A stretch of 64,000 nt of DNA, taken from NCBI RefSeq assembly GCF_021165935.1, contig NZ_CP088953.1, positions 1,907,501 through 1,971,500 on the forward strand. The letters run 5' to 3'. Positions 18,099-26,580 of this stretch are shown here, piece after piece. The DNA comes from Microbulbifer elongatus (GTDB lineage Bacteria > Pseudomonadota > Gammaproteobacteria > Pseudomonadales > Cellvibrionaceae). How positions within the stretch are numbered: position 1 is the stretch's first letter; each line of letters starts with the position of its first letter. A program made the position numbers and the translations under genes. The notes beneath the pieces were generated by a model. It had not been told where the DNA came from. It made no database searches and saw nothing but the letters and a program-made list of their open reading frames with translations.

Positions 18099-19556
18099 GT
18101 GATAAACCTTAAAAAACCCGATCTCCTACGCAAACAATCCTATATTAACGGCCAGTGGACAGACGCCGATTCGGGCAACACCCTCGACGTCACCAACCCC
18201 GCCAACGGTGAGACCCTCGCCACGATCGCCAGCCTTGGCGCAGAGGAAACCCGTCGCGCCATTGAAGCCGCAAACGCAGCCTGGCCAGACTGGCGAAATC
18301 GCACCGTTAAAGAGCGCGCCAGAATACTGCGCGACTGGTACAACCTGATTATTGAACACGTCGATGATCTCGCGGCCATTCTGACGGCGGAGCAGGGCAA
18401 ACCGCTCAGTGAGGCCAAGACCGAAATCACCTACGGCGCCAAATATCTGGAGTGGTTCGCTGAAGAGGCGAAGCGTGCATACGGGGACGTGATTGCACCG
18501 CCCTCGGACGACAAACGTATCGTCGTGATCAAACAATCCGTTGGTGTGACCGCATCGATCACGCCGTGGAATTTCCCCAGCGCCATGATCGCGCGCAAGG
18601 TCGCCCCGGCACTGGCCGCCGGCTGTACCTTTATTGCCAAGCCCGCCTCGGATACCCCGCTCTCCGCGCTGGCGCTCGCGGTGCTCGCGGAACAGGCGGG
18701 CATCCCCAAAGGCGTGTTTAACGTCGTGGTGGGCAAGAGTTCCCGAGAAATTGGCGCGGAGATGACCTCCAACCCCCTGGTGCGAAAATTTACCTTTACC
18801 GGTTCCACCGCCGTGGGGAAAAAGCTCGAAGCCCAGTGTGCCGAAACCATGAAGAAGACCTCCATGGAGTTGGGCGGTAACGCACCGTTTATCGTTTTCG
18901 ATGATGCGGATATCGACGAAGCCGTCAAAGGCGCGATCATCTGCAAGTACCGCAACGCCGGGCAAACCTGTGTCTGTGCCAATCGGATCCTTGTGCAGGA
19001 GGGGGTGTACGATGCATTTGCCAAAAAATTCTCCGCCGCTGTCAGCCAACTGAAAGTGGGCAATGGCACTGAGGAAGGCACTGAAGTCGGCCCCATGATC
19101 AACTCGGGTGCCGTAGACGATGTGAAAGCCCTGGTGGAAGATGCGCTGAGTAAAGGGGCCAAAACCCTGAACGACGGCGGCCCCAGCGATATGGGCGAGT
19201 GCTTCTATATCCCAACCGTATTGGGCGATGCGGATGACACCATGCGCCTGTTCAAGGAAGAGATTTTTGGCCCGGTGGCACCGCTGTTTAAATTCAAAAC
19301 CGAAGAAGAAGCCATTCGCCTGGCCAACGATACCGAGTTCGGTCTTGCCTCTTATTTCTATTCGCGAGATATCGGTCGTATCTGGCGCGTTGCCGAAGGT
19401 CTGGAATACGGTATGGTGGGTATCAACGAAGGCATCATCTCCAACGAAATGGCCCCCTTCGGCGGTATCAAGGAACCCGGCAGCGGTCGTGAAGGCTCCA
19501 AGTACGGCCTGAGTGATTATCTGGAAATCAAATACCTGTGCATGGGGGGGATTTAG
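18099..19556 (+). CDS. gabD: NAD(P)-dependent succinate-semialdehyde dehydrogenase
   Basis: Aldehyde dehydrogenase family enzyme, most like GabD, oxidising succinate semialdehyde to succinate in GABA or putrescine breakdown. The 485-residue protein has the FTGSTAVGKKL cofactor-binding loop, the general base Glu in MELGGNAPFIVF, and the catalytic cysteine in NAGQTCVCANRI, where a second Cys two residues later is typical of SSADHs. The start is GTG at 18099 with AAGGA upstream. No GABA transaminase is adjacent; an ornithine/lysine decarboxylase lies 33 kb away. The substrate is inferred from family resemblance. Confidence 0.88.
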   Translation: MINLKKPDLLRKQSYINGQWTDADSGNTLDVTNPANGETLATIASLGAEETRRAIEAANAAWPDWRNRTVKERARILRDWYNLIIEHVDDLAAILTAEQGKPLSEAKTEITYGAKYLEWFAEEAKRAYGDVIAPPSDDKRIVVIKQSVGVTASITPWNFPSAMIARKVAPALAAGCTFIAKPASDTPLSALALAVLAEQAGIPKGVFNVVVGKSSREIGAEMTSNPLVRKFTFTGSTAVGKKLEAQCAETMKKTSMELGGNAPFIVFDDADIDEAVKGAIICKYRNAGQTCVCANRILVQEGVYDAFAKKFSAAVSQLKVGNGTEEGTEVGPMINSGAVDDVKALVEDALSKGAKTLNDGGPSDMGECFYIPTVLGDADDTMRLFKEEIFGPVAPLFKFKTEEEAIRLANDTEFGLASYFYSRDIGRIWRVAEGLEYGMVGINEGIISNEMAPFGGIKEPGSGREGSKYGLSDYLEIKYLCMGGI

Positions 19557-19572
19557 CGCTCCCTATACCAGC

Positions 19573-19665
19573 GTGTCATACCGGCGAATGCCGGTATCCA
19601 GTGCGTTGGCACCGAGGCCGCTTCGTACCACCCACACTGGATCCCGGATCAAGTATGGGATGACG
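19573..19665. repeat. Family B palindromic repeats, gabD-trmO gap
   Basis: TCATACCGGCGAATGCCGGTATCCAGTG followed by CACTGGATCCCGGATCAAG...GGGATGACG. The two halves are partly inverted copies of each other and related to the 12.8 kb array. Confidence 0.75.
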
Positions 19666-19676
19666 TAAAAAATAGA

Positions 19677-20384
19677 ATGAACATTGCTCCCATCGCCACT
19701 ACCCACTCCTGTTTCACCGAAAAGTTCGGCATTCCCCGCCAGCCCCTGCTGGCGGATGCCAGTCGTGCATGTATCGAACTCCTGCCGCCGTACAGTGACC
19801 CGGAAGCGGTCGCAGGCCTGGAGCAGCACAGCCATTTGTGGCTCACCTGGCAATTCCACCAGGTGGCCGGGCAGTGGTCCGCGAAAGTGCGCCCACCGCG
19901 CCTTGGGGGCAACAAAAAAATCGGTGTATTTGCGACCCGCTCGCCATTCCGTCCGAACAATATCGGGCTATCTGTGGTGCGCCTGATCCAGGTGCGACTG
20001 CACCCGAGGGTGGAACTTATAGTGGCCGGCGCCGACTTGCTCGATGGCACGCCCATTCTGGATATCAAACCCTATATCCCCTACGCCGATAGCCTCCCGT
20101 CGGCAACCAGTGAACTCGCCGAGAGACCGCCATCACCGCTTACGGTGGATATTCCGGAGCACATACTGCGGCAGGCCCGTGAGTATCGCGACGGGATGGG
20201 AACCGATCTGCCACAACTTATTCAGCAAGTGCTTGGCCAGGACCCCAAACCCGCCTATCAGAAACCGGACCCGGAACGTATCTATGGCATGAAACTCTGT
20301 GGGTTCGACCTGCAGTGGTGCTATCGGGACGGAGCAATTCAGGTGGTAGGGCTCAATGCATTAGACGAGGGCGAAGACCGGTGA
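19677..20384 (+). CDS. trmO: tRNA (N6-threonylcarbamoyladenosine37-N6) methyltransferase TrmO
   Basis: SAM-dependent enzyme that methylates t6A37 of tRNA-Thr (TsaA/YaeB/VirR family). The 235-residue length equals that of E. coli TrmO. Hallmarks are the GIPRQP-type start (KFGIPRQPLLADA), the beta-barrel motif GVFATRSPFRPNNIGLSVV and the DGTPILDIKPYIPY segment. It starts at the ATG 19677 and overlaps the next gene by four bases (GTGA), so the two are likely co-translated. Confidence 0.94.
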   Translation: MNIAPIATTHSCFTEKFGIPRQPLLADASRACIELLPPYSDPEAVAGLEQHSHLWLTWQFHQVAGQWSAKVRPPRLGGNKKIGVFATRSPFRPNNIGLSVVRLIQVRLHPRVELIVAGADLLDGTPILDIKPYIPYADSLPSATSELAERPPSPLTVDIPEHILRQAREYRDGMGTDLPQLIQQVLGQDPKPAYQKPDPERIYGMKLCGFDLQWCYRDGAIQVVGLNALDEGEDR

Positions 20385-20878
20385 GCGCGAAACGGGTACT
20401 CGGGTCGTTGGCAAAATTTATTGTACTTGCCGCACTGGTGGTCAGCGCCATCTCCTGGTACCACAGCCACCATATGCCCAAAGGTCAGGCCCCGGAGCTG
20501 TTAGCGCCAGACATCAGCGGCCGCATTATCAGCCTGCAGAAAATGACTGGAAAGGGCCCGGTGCTTATCTATTTCTGGGCTACCTGGTGCGGCTACTGCC
20601 GTGTCGTCTCTCCTGCAGTTTCCGAGTTATCCACAGAACACCAGGTCATCACCGTCGCGCTCCAGTCCGGCACTCCGGAAGAAGTGGCCAGTTACCAGCA
20701 AAAACATAACCTCAAGTTCCGCACCATCAACGACCCCGCGGGTGCACTGAGCGCTAGCTGGGGGCTACAAGTAACCCCCACCATCGCAATCGTCGATACC
20801 GAAGGCAATGTCAGTACTGTCACCTCAGGAATGACCTCAAGACTTGGATTAAAAACAAGGCTCTGGTTAGCCAACTGA
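20381..20878 (+). CDS. Membrane-anchored thioredoxin-like disulfide oxidoreductase
   Basis: A 165-residue protein with an N-terminal membrane anchor or uncleaved signal (residues about 8-27) and a periplasmic TlpA/DsbE-like thioredoxin fold. The active site is WCGYC in YFWATWCGYCRVVSP and the cis-Pro loop is VTPT. It resembles the small disulfide oxidoreductases of the ScsD/TlpA type rather than CcmG, since no cytochrome c genes are near. The GTG start at 20381 overlaps the trmO stop. The physiological partner is unknown. Confidence 0.85.
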   Translation: MSAKRVLGSLAKFIVLAALVVSAISWYHSHHMPKGQAPELLAPDISGRIISLQKMTGKGPVLIYFWATWCGYCRVVSPAVSELSTEHQVITVALQSGTPEEVASYQQKHNLKFRTINDPAGALSASWGLQVTPTIAIVDTEGNVSTVTSGMTSRLGLKTRLWLAN

Positions 20879-20889
20879 GCCCCAACACT

Positions 20890-20971
20890 CGTCATGCCGG
20901 ACTAGATCCGGCACCCAGCACCTCAGGCCCTCCCGACACCACTGGATCCCGGGTCAAGCCCGGAACGATGA
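20890..20971. repeat. Family B palindromic repeats between trx-like gene and yacG
   Basis: CGTCATGCCGGACTAGATCCGGCACCCAG and CACTGGATCCCGGGTCAAGCCCGG; both palindromic, lying between convergent genes, where they may help terminate transcription from either side. Confidence 0.75.
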
Positions 20972-20978
20972 GGTGGCA

Positions 20979-21185
20979 TCAATGGCGCGTCTTGCCAGGA
21001 TCCAAATCCTCACTCATCACATCATCAAACACAGGCTGCCCCGGAATCTTGTGTCCCTCACTGGCCCACTCCCCCAAATCGATTAACTTACAGCGCTCAC
21101 AGCAAAACGGCCGATAGGGGTTGGCTGGGCTCCACTCCATGGGCTTCTTACAGGTGGGGCAGGCTACGGTGGGTTTATCAGACAT
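20979..21185 (-). CDS. yacG: DNA gyrase inhibitor/zinc protein YacG
   Basis: Small four-cysteine zinc protein; the E. coli homologue binds GyrB and inhibits gyrase. The 68-residue product has CPTC (residues 9-12) and the [17 protein letters not shown] segment, the family signature, plus an acidic C-terminus. The ATG at 21185 fits the family length. It lies 19 bp downstream of coaE and probably belongs to the pilB-pilC-pilD-coaE-yacG string, a common gammaproteobacterial order. Confidence 0.94.
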   Translation of the reverse strand: MSDKPTVACPTCKKPMEWSPANPYRPFCCERCKLIDLGEWASEGHKIPGQPVFDDVMSEDLDPGKTRH

Positions 21186-21204
21186 AAAACAGCTATTGCG
21201 ACGA

Positions 21205-21819
21205 CTATTGAGGGTGAACCGCCAGTTGGAGGTACTGCTGGTGCAGGGCATCCACCTGGGCGTATAGGGATTCAAGCAAGCCGCTATTATCCAGAATATC
21301 GTCCGCCCTTGCACACCGCTCCGCCCGTGGCATCTGCGCGGCCATAATCTTGCGGATCTGATCCACCGAATTGGCATCCCGGGCACTGGCGCGGGTCAGT
21401 TGCACGTCTTCCGGTATATCCACCACGCAAATGCGCTGCACCAGTTCTGACTGGCTGGTTTCCAGTAGAAGCGGGGATTCAAGAATTGCGTAAGGCGCAG
21501 GGTGGGTTTCTGCGCTTGCCGTCAGAGAGGCGATAATTTCTTCTCGGATCAGCGGGTGAGTCAACTGTTCCAACCAGCGCCGCTCTGCAGGGTTATCAAA
21601 CACCAACTTGCGCAGGGCCGCTCGATCCAGCCCGCCTTGGGGTAATATGACGCTTTTACCAAAATGCTCCGTAATTGCAGCCAGGGCGGGTTGCCCCGGC
21701 TCGACTACGATCCGTGCTGCCTGATCCGCATCGACCACCTTGACACCGTGATGTCGGAAGCGAGCCGCAGCAGCAGATTTGCCGCTACCGATACCGCCGG
21801 TCAACCCAACAGTAAACAT
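21205..21819 (-). CDS. coaE: Dephospho-CoA kinase
   Basis: Catalyses the last step of coenzyme A synthesis, ATP-dependent 3'-phosphorylation of dephospho-CoA. The 204-residue protein begins [21 protein letters not shown] with the P-loop and has VVDADQAAR and the lid region [19 protein letters not shown]. It starts four bases after the pilD stop, indicating cotranscription with the pilus genes. Confidence 0.96.
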   Translation of the reverse strand: MFTVGLTGGIGSGKSAAAARFRHHGVKVVDADQAARIVVEPGQPALAAITEHFGKSVILPQGGLDRAALRKLVFDNPAERRWLEQLTHPLIREEIIASLTASAETHPAPYAILESPLLLETSQSELVQRICVVDIPEDVQLTRASARDANSVDQIRKIMAAQMPRAERCARADDILDNSGLLESLYAQVDALHQQYLQLAVHPQ

Positions 21820-21823
21820 GCGT

Positions 21824-22708
21824 TCAGCTGCTCAACCCGGAAACACGAAAATACCACCCCATAATCTGCTCACCCCACAACATGGCAATCCACGCCGCGC
21901 CGGCAAGGTAGGGGCCGAAGGCGATGGGGAGGTTTTTGTCGCGCCCGGAGATCAGTGTCCAGGTAATACCGGCAAGTGCGCCAACAGCGGCAGAAAGCAG
22001 AATCACCAATGGCAATACCTGCCAGCCAAACCAGGCCCCAATGGCCGCCAGAATCTTGAAATCCCCCGCGCCCATGCCTTCCTTGCCGGTCACCAACTTA
22101 AAAATATGAAACACGCTCCACAGGGCCAGGTAACCGGCAATAGCCCCGATCACCGCATCCTGCAGTGGGGCAAATACGCCCCACAGGTTAATCAACAGCC
22201 CCGCCCACAATAGGGGAAGGGTGACGCTGTCTGGCAGCAGTTGTTTGTCAAAATCAATCCCGGTCAGCGCCACCAATGCCCAGGTAAAAAATACCCCGGC
22301 CAAGGCCTGCCAGGTAAAGCCCAGTTGCCATACCACCACCGCGGTAAGAATACCGGTGGCCAGCTCCACCAGTGGGTAGCGTTTTGAAATGGCTGTACCA
22401 CAATTGCCGCATTTTCCGCGCAGCAGCAGGTAGCTGATGATGGGGATGTTCTGCCAGGGCTTGATTTCTTGCTTGCAGCCGGGGCAGTGGGAGTGGGGGA
22501 GGATCAGATTGTAGGGCTGCGCCAGTGCTTTCTGTTCTTCTGGGGAAGGCGTTTTCTCAAAGTAAGCGTAAAAGTCCCGCTGGTATTCCCGCTCCATCAT
22601 GATGGGGAGGCGGTGGATGACTACGTTTAGGAAGCTGCCGATTAGCAGGCCTAAAATAAAAGCGCTGCTTATTAGCAGCGCTGGGTGGGAGTTGATGGTT
22701 TCTAACAT
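21824..22708 (-). CDS. pilD: Prepilin peptidase/N-methyltransferase PilD
   Basis: Inner-membrane aspartyl protease that cleaves type IV prepilin leader peptides and methylates the new N-terminus. The 294-residue polytopic protein has the cytoplasmic zinc-type motif pair CPGC and CGNC. Its catalytic aspartates are in GIDFDKQLLPD and GMGAGDFKILAAIGAWFG. It follows pilC by 17 bp. Its substrate here includes PilA (26107-26520). Confidence 0.96.
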   Translation of the reverse strand: MLETINSHPALLISSAFILGLLIGSFLNVVIHRLPIMMEREYQRDFYAYFEKTPSPEEQKALAQPYNLILPHSHCPGCKQEIKPWQNIPIISYLLLRGKCGNCGTAISKRYPLVELATGILTAVVVWQLGFTWQALAGVFFTWALVALTGIDFDKQLLPDSVTLPLLWAGLLINLWGVFAPLQDAVIGAIAGYLALWSVFHIFKLVTGKEGMGAGDFKILAAIGAWFGWQVLPLVILLSAAVGALAGITWTLISGRDKNLPIAFGPYLAGAAWIAMLWGEQIMGWYFRVSGLSS

Positions 22709-22725
22709 TTTAATTTCTATTATGT

Positions 22726-23943
22726 TTACACCACGTTGCCCAATTGGAAAATCGGGAGGTACATGGCAATCATCAGGCCGCCGACGAGAATTCCAAGGAT
22801 TGCCATGATCATTGGCTCTAGCAGCGTGGTAAGGTTATCTACCATGTTGTCCACTGCCTCTTCATAGAAGTCGGCAGCTTTAGAAAGCATCTCATCCAGT
22901 GCACCGGACTCTTCACCAATTGCGGCCATCTGAACTAGCATAGTTGGATAAAGCCCCGATGCTCTCATCGCACCATTCAGTGGGACACCAGTAGCGACTG
23001 AGTCTCTTATTCTCAATGTATCCTTTTCATAAACCACATTGCCGGTAGCTCCAGCAACCGACTTTAATGCATCAATTAATGGTACGCCCGCGGCAAACGT
23101 GGTTGACAACGTTCGAGCAAAGCGAGCGGCGATTGAGTTGTAAGTGATTTGCCCAAGGATTGGGAGGCGTAACATTAGCTTGTCGAAAAAATTTGCGACT
23201 TTCTTATTGCGCTTTTTAGCCTCCAAGGTTCCGCCGACTCCAATTACAATTGCAATAAAGGCTAAAAGCCAGTTGTTTTGCATCCATTCGGAAATGCTCA
23301 ATACAAACAGTGTAAATGCCGGCAGATCAGCACCAAAGCTGGAAAAGGTATCGGCAAATTGAGGCACCACTTTAACGAGTAGAATTGCAGTCACCACGAC
23401 AGCTACTACCAAAACAGCAATCGGGTAAGTCATCGCCTTTTTGATTTTGGCTTTTAAAGACTCGGTTTTTTCTTTATATGTGGCGATACGCCCGAGCATG
23501 GTTTCTAGCGCACCCGACTGTTCACCAGAGGCAACAAGGTTACAGAACAAGTCATCGAAATAAAGAGGATGCTTGCGTAGAGCATCGGCGAACGCCGTGC
23601 CCGAAGCGACATCATCACGTATTTTGTAGATGAGATCTTTTAGACCTTCATTATCCAGACCGTCGGCGACGATTTCAAAACTTTGCACCAAGGGTACACC
23701 GGCTTTCATCATGGTTGCCATTTGCCGTGTGAACACGGCGATATCACCGGGCTTGACTTTTTTATTGCCGCCAAATAATGGCTTTGGCTTTTTTTGTACC
23801 TTATTGGCAATAATTCCCTGACGGCGAAGCTGGGCTTTAATCAGGGCGGGGTTGGCACTGTTTACTTCCCCTTCAACCTTGTTGCCCTTGGCATCCACAC
23901 CCTTATAAATATAGGTCACTGCTGTAGCGGCGGCTTTGGCCAT
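22726..23943 (-). CDS. pilC: Type IV pilus inner-membrane platform protein PilC
   Basis: GspF-family platform protein that couples the PilB/PilT motors to pilin assembly. The 405-residue protein has two T2SSF domains with conserved FTRQMATMMKAGVPL and FARTLSTTFAAGVPL, each followed by membrane segments. It ends LPIFQLGNVV as typical PilC does. It lies between pilB and pilD in the minus-strand operon. Base composition is lower in GC than coaE or trmO, in line with the start of the AT-rich region. Confidence 0.96.
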   Translation of the reverse strand: MAKAAATAVTYIYKGVDAKGNKVEGEVNSANPALIKAQLRRQGIIANKVQKKPKPLFGGNKKVKPGDIAVFTRQMATMMKAGVPLVQSFEIVADGLDNEGLKDLIYKIRDDVASGTAFADALRKHPLYFDDLFCNLVASGEQSGALETMLGRIATYKEKTESLKAKIKKAMTYPIAVLVVAVVVTAILLVKVVPQFADTFSSFGADLPAFTLFVLSISEWMQNNWLLAFIAIVIGVGGTLEAKKRNKKVANFFDKLMLRLPILGQITYNSIAARFARTLSTTFAAGVPLIDALKSVAGATGNVVYEKDTLRIRDSVATGVPLNGAMRASGLYPTMLVQMAAIGEESGALDEMLSKAADFYEEAVDNMVDNLTTLLEPMIMAILGILVGGLMIAMYLPIFQLGNVV

Positions 23944-23977
23944 TGTAGTAATCCCGGTTTCTTATCGTTTGGCTGGT

Positions 23978-25690
23978 TTAATCGTTGGTAACCCGGTTGG
24001 CTTCTTCCAGGCTGGTGACTCCCATCACCACTTTGCGCAGAGCCGAGGTTCTGAGGTTGTTGAAGCCTTCTTTTTGCGCTTGGTCAGCAATCTGAATGGA
24101 ATTGCCACCTTCCATTATAATGCGCGAAATTCCGTCGGTGATGCGAACTACTTCATACACACCTACGCGCCCTTTGTAGCCTTTGGAGCAGTGTTCGCAG
24201 CCTACGGGCTGGTATATCTGCCACTCGGTTTTAGGGATGGTAACGGCTTCGAACCCTTCTTCTTGTAAAACTTCTTCCGGGAGCTCGGTCGGTTTTTTGC
24301 ATTCGCCGCATAGTCGCCGTGCTAAACGCTGGGCGATAATGACACTCACTGATGTAGCAATATTGAAGGTTGGGACCCCCATATTCATTAATCGCGTTAG
24401 CGTTTCCGGGGCGGAATTAGTGTGTAAGGTAGAAAGCACCAAGTGACCGGTCTGAGCAGCCTTGATCGCTATTTCTGCGGTTTCAAGATCTCGGATCTCG
24501 CCCACCATTACGATATCCGGGTCTTGGCGAAGGAAAGAGCGCAAGGCCTCGGCAAAGTTTAATCCTACCTTGTTGGAGACGTTAACCTGGTTGATCCCCT
24601 CCAGGTTGATCTCAACAGGGTCTTCTGCCGTGGAGATGTTGCGCTCTGGTGTATTTAGGATGTTTAGGCCGGTATACAGCGATACGGTTTTACCCGAACC
24701 GGTTGGGCCGGTAACCAATATCATCCCTTGGGGTTGTCCTAGTGCGTCTAAGTAAATTTTCTTCTGCTCTTCCTCGTAGCCCAGCGCGTCAATACCCAGC
24801 TTGGCCGAGGAAGGGTCGAGAATCCGCAGTACGATCTTTTCTCCCCACAGGGTAGGAAGGCTGTTGACCCGGAAGTCGATGGCCTTGGTTTTGGACAGCT
24901 TCATCTTGATACGGCCATCCTGGGGTACACGGCGTTCAGAAATATCCATCTTGGACATTACTTTGAGGCGCGCTGAAATTCTTGTGGCGAGTTGAATCGG
25001 TGGACGGGCCACTTCGTGCAGCACACCGTCGGTACGCAGTCGTACTCGGTAAGCCTTTTCATAGGGCTCAAAATGAATGTCTGATGCACCCGTACGGATC
25101 GCATCCAGCAGTACCTTGTTAACGAATCGAACAACCGGAGCTTCATCACCCCCGACATCTCCCTCGTCGTCACGTGTCTGATCGCTCGCATCTACATCTA
25201 GACTGTCCAAGTCATCGTCATCAAGCCCTTCCAGTCCTCCACTGATGTCGCCGCTATTTGAGAGGAAACTCTCGATAGCTTTGGAGAGCTTATCTGCTTC
25301 TACAAGGACAGCCTCGGTATTGAGTCCGGTATTAAAGTTGATCTCATCAAGGCCCGCGAGATTAGTAGGATCTGCCACCGCGATAAAGAGCCTGCTTCCC
25401 CGCTTATACAGTGGCAGTGCAAAGTGCTTGGTGATTAATTTTTCATCAACCACATCTTTGGGTAAAAGGTCAAAATTGTAGCAGGAGAGGTCAAATAGCG
25501 GAGAGCCAAACGCTTGGCTGGCAATATTAGCAAGCTCTCGACTCTTGATCAGCTTGGCCTCCACAGCGTGCTGAGCAAAGCTGTGCCCTTCCCGCTTGGC
25601 TGCTTTTACAGCTGACTGGGCTGTAGGTTCGTCCAAGGCTTTGTCGATAACTAATCGCTTCGCAAGTCCACTGAGGGAGGTACTGCTCAT
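23978..25690 (-). CDS. pilB: Type IV pilus assembly ATPase PilB
   Basis: Hexameric extension motor of type IV pili. The 570-residue protein has an N-terminal MshEN/GSPII_E domain, Walker A GPTGSGKTVSLY, the Asp box, Walker B (DIVMVGEIRDLETAE), the His box STLHTNSAPE and the tetracysteine zinc site (CGEC, CEHC). It is the first gene of pilB-pilC-pilD-coaE-yacG and diverges from pilA. No retraction ATPase pilT is in this window. Confidence 0.97.
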   Translation of the reverse strand: MSSTSLSGLAKRLVIDKALDEPTAQSAVKAAKREGHSFAQHAVEAKLIKSRELANIASQAFGSPLFDLSCYNFDLLPKDVVDEKLITKHFALPLYKRGSRLFIAVADPTNLAGLDEINFNTGLNTEAVLVEADKLSKAIESFLSNSGDISGGLEGLDDDDLDSLDVDASDQTRDDEGDVGGDEAPVVRFVNKVLLDAIRTGASDIHFEPYEKAYRVRLRTDGVLHEVARPPIQLATRISARLKVMSKMDISERRVPQDGRIKMKLSKTKAIDFRVNSLPTLWGEKIVLRILDPSSAKLGIDALGYEEEQKKIYLDALGQPQGMILVTGPTGSGKTVSLYTGLNILNTPERNISTAEDPVEINLEGINQVNVSNKVGLNFAEALRSFLRQDPDIVMVGEIRDLETAEIAIKAAQTGHLVLSTLHTNSAPETLTRLMNMGVPTFNIATSVSVIIAQRLARRLCGECKKPTELPEEVLQEEGFEAVTIPKTEWQIYQPVGCEHCSKGYKGRVGVYEVVRITDGISRIIMEGGNSIQIADQAQKEGFNNLRTSALRKVVMGVTSLEEANRVTND

Positions 25691-26106
25691 TAGAATTTAT
25701 TCGCAATGGTTGTTTTATGATCTATGCTGGCGGTTTATTGCACGGGTGCGCCAATCTCACAATATAACGAAATAACATGCGACCGCCAATTGCTGAAAAG
25801 ACAATTGGATCACAGCCTTAATGGAGAAACTTAAAGATGTGTATTAAGCAACATGTTAGTAGTTCATTGGAGTTAACTGGTGCGCGGGCGAAGGGCTGAC
25901 AATATGTGTCACCAAGAGATGAGTTTTGGTTGAAATTTGACCTTTGTGCTTTAATTTCGTTCTTTTGGGCTGGTAAAGTCTGCCTCAAAGTTACTACCTG
26001 GGGGGCAGTTCACGCTTGCGCCTTTTGCCACAAACCCGGTATTGTAATAGCCGACTTCCTCACGGGATTTCTTTCAAAAACAACAGTCTGTATGGAGACG
26101 GTTACA
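25691..26106. other. Divergent pilB/pilA intergenic region
   Basis: About 415 bp, clearly more AT-rich than the housekeeping regions, with no convincing gene. It must hold the divergent pilB and pilA promoters and a pilA leader with GGAG at 26094. A sigma54 site was looked for, since pilA often has one, but the best candidate (near 26003-26022) has the wrong spacing between its GG and GC elements. Confidence 0.6.
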
Positions 26107-26520
26107 ATGAAAAAGCAACAGGGCTTTACTCTTATTGAATTGATGATCGTGGTTGCGATCATTGGTATTCTGGCCGCGGTAGCACTGCCGGCGTACCAGG
26201 ACTACACCAAGCGCTCGCACGTGACGGAGGGGCTAGCTCTCGCTTCTGGTGCTAAAGCTGCGGTGCAGGAATATTTTTCCTCAGAGGGAGTGTGGCCAGC
26301 AAATAACAGTGCCGCAGGTCTGGCTTCCAAGACTCTTATCGCTGGTACTTCCGTAAAATCTGTGGAAGTGTTGAATAGTCAGATCACTGTTACTTTCAAT
26401 GCGAAAGTTACTGATGACGCAACTCTGATTCTGACCGGAAGTGATACAGGCGGCTCAATTTCTTGGGTATGTAACGACGGTTCGTTGGATCCGAAATACC
26501 TGCCTTCGCGCTGCCGGTAA
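26107..26520 (+). CDS. pilA: Type IVa major pilin PilA
   Basis: Structural subunit of the type IV pilus. The prepilin has a short leader MKKQQG cut by PilD before Phe+1, then the class III N-terminal helix ([20 protein letters not shown]) with Glu+5. The globular domain ends with the C-terminal disulfide loop pair (WVCNDGS ... PSRCR). The total is 137 residues, in range for type IVa pilins. The ATG at 26107 is chosen for the leader length; GGAG lies nine bases upstream. A strong terminator follows, and then a glycan gene cluster that may modify the pilin (inference). Confidence 0.97.
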   Translation: MKKQQGFTLIELMIVVAIIGILAAVALPAYQDYTKRSHVTEGLALASGAKAAVQEYFSSEGVWPANNSAAGLASKTLIAGTSVKSVEVLNSQITVTFNAKVTDDATLILTGSDTGGSISWVCNDGSLDPKYLPSRCR

Positions 26521-26535
26521 GATCTCGCACCATGG

Positions 26536-26563
26536 AAAGGGGCTTTTAAAGCCCCTTTTTTTA
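26536..26563 (+). terminator. pilA intrinsic terminator
   Basis: AAGGGGCTTT / AAAGCCCCTT stem directly followed by a T tract (to about 26563), 16 bp after the pilA stop. It separates highly expressed pilA from the glycan cluster. Confidence 0.9.
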
Positions 26564-26580
26564 TTTTTGAAAGAAAGATA

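Noticed and set aside
26003..26022. Possible sigma54 promoter for pilA (GGCAG...CTTGC)
   Set aside because: The distance between the GG and GC elements is 12 bases instead of 10, so it does not fit the -24/-12 consensus.
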